Shown here in pieces: positions 5,116-5,625 of a DNA stretch of 5,625 bases (position 1 is the stretch's first letter; the number at the start of each line of letters is the position of its first letter). This DNA comes from Lachnospiraceae bacterium UBA3785 (GTDB lineage: Bacteria > Bacillota > Clostridia > Lachnospirales > Lachnospiraceae). Both the position numbers and the translations under genes were made by a program. The stretch spans positions 1 to 5,625 of the forward strand of contig DFFD01000162.1 in the NCBI GenBank assembly GCA_002369495.1, given 5' to 3'. Under the pieces are notes generated by a model. It saw nothing but the letters and a program-made list of their open reading frames with translations, was not told the origin of the DNA and made no database searches.

Positions 5116-5625
5116 TTCCATTCCTTTTCCTAATTTTAGCATAGAGGCATGCGATAAGCAGAAGATAAAATATCGCCATCGGCACAGTGCAGGCATGGTC
5201 ATAAGCACCTGTTCCAATCATGAGTTCATTTAACAGCCGATCCGGATTGTTCGGCTGATGGATCAGCAATACCCCGGCATCCTGCGGACTCCAATGAGCA
5301 TAGCCTTGAAAGAGATTGATAACCTGATGCTCCATCAGAATCACAAAAGGAAAGTTCATGAGCAGCGCAGACCATACCGACCCGGTATACTCGGCAATCA
5401 GACCGAACGCTGCCCCCTGAATGCCGCAAAAAAGCATATACGTGACATCTGTTATAGACGTAATCCCATTGTAGGACAGCACCGCGATAATCCCTCCGAC
5501 AGCGAACAGGGCTGACTTAAGGCTCATCCTTCTCCTTAAAGCACCGTAAAACACGCCTCCCATTAAAAGTACCGGAAAGTATTGCGCATTCGTAAGATAG
5601 GTTATTACGCTTTTCCGAACGGCCG
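5105..5625 (-). CDS. second CPBP-like membrane protein, 5' end outside the window
   Basis: The reading frame stays open to the right edge, so the gene is truncated by the window and not by mutation. An ATG at 5561-5563 is internal: the residues encoded upstream of it (VRKSVITYLTNAQYFPVLL) align with WRNVKIYLINGAGLPAVIY of the paralogue at 3675-4568. The visible 172 residues carry the same FYGALRRRMS, AEYTGSVWSA and HQPNNPDRLLNELMIGT segments and end in a basic tail after a final membrane span. The EExxxR residues are absent (LMGGVFY at this position) and the FxxxH histidine is replaced (LSYNG), so protease activity is unlikely. The gene has its own terminator and lies upstream of the SH3b operon in the same direction. 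It probably arose by tandem duplication of the same ancestral gene. Its promoter, start and first ~125 residues are not visible. Confidence 0.85.
   Translation of the reverse strand, partial: AVRKSVITYLTNAQYFPVLLMGGVFYGALRRRMSLKSALFAVGGIIAVLSYNGITSITDVTYMLFCGIQGAAFGLIAEYTGSVWSALLMNFPFVILMEHQVINLFQGYAHWSPQDAGVLLIHQPNNPDRLLNELMIGTGAYDHACTVPMAIFYLLLIACLYAKIRKRNGSPE
5373..5400. repeat. near-identical 28-bp segment, copy 2 (paralogue duplication)
   Basis: This is the partner of 3961-3988, with two mismatches, in the AEYTGSVWSA-coding region of the partial paralogue. A second similar stretch in both genes encodes FYGALRRRMS (around 5520-5555 and 4110-4140), which supports descent from one duplicated gene over convergence. 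Confidence 0.8.

Noticed and set aside
5561..5563. ATG as the true start of the right-edge membrane protein
   Set aside because: The upstream codons to the window edge are open and align with the paralogue, so the gene begins outside the window.

Overview
The window looks like chromosomal DNA from a fairly G+C-rich member of the Clostridia, most likely Lachnospiraceae-like. The reasons are strong AGGAGG-type ribosome binding sites, an OmpR-family two-component pair, a small Sec-secreted SH3b-like protein and a CapK/PaaK-type ligase. The taxonomic placement is inference. All five complete genes and one partial gene lie on the minus strand, so transcription runs from high to low coordinates.

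In transcription order the layout is as follows. (1) The C-terminal part of a polytopic membrane protein runs off the right edge (5105-5625). Its stop codon sits in the loop of its own intrinsic terminator (5091-5115). (2) A promoter region follows, with an extended -10 (5021-5026) and a tandem ~10-bp TAAGAATTT-type repeat overlapping the -35 position and extending upstream (5035-5074). This looks like an OmpR/PhoB-type regulator site. (3) An apparent three-gene operon follows. It has a secreted four-cysteine SH3b-like protein (4621-4956), a GC-rich intergenic hairpin (4585-4607), a full-length paralogue of the right-edge membrane protein (3675-4568), and a PaaK/CapK-like adenylate-forming enzyme (2347-3660) that ends in a long hairpin terminator (2298-2340). 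(4) A ~210-bp gene-free element (about 2086-2296) is built almost entirely of nested inverted repeats, with terminal inverted repeats and a candidate target duplication. (5) A histidine kinase (705-2036) overlaps by 35 nt with its response regulator (32-739). The last 31 bases before the left edge hold only a possible fragment of an interspersed repeat.

The two membrane proteins resemble the CPBP/Abi fold (FYGALRRRMS followed by EYTGSVWSA), but the catalytic EExxxR and histidine positions are replaced. Both share an unusual HQ-x2-NP-x-R-x-LN-x-LMIGT motif near the C-terminus. The most interesting unit is therefore the regulated set of secreted SH3b-like protein, CPBP-like pseudoprotease and adenylating ligase, with a duplicated membrane protein upstream and a two-component system downstream. 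A cell-envelope stress or modification role is a reasonable hypothesis, but the sequence does not prove it.
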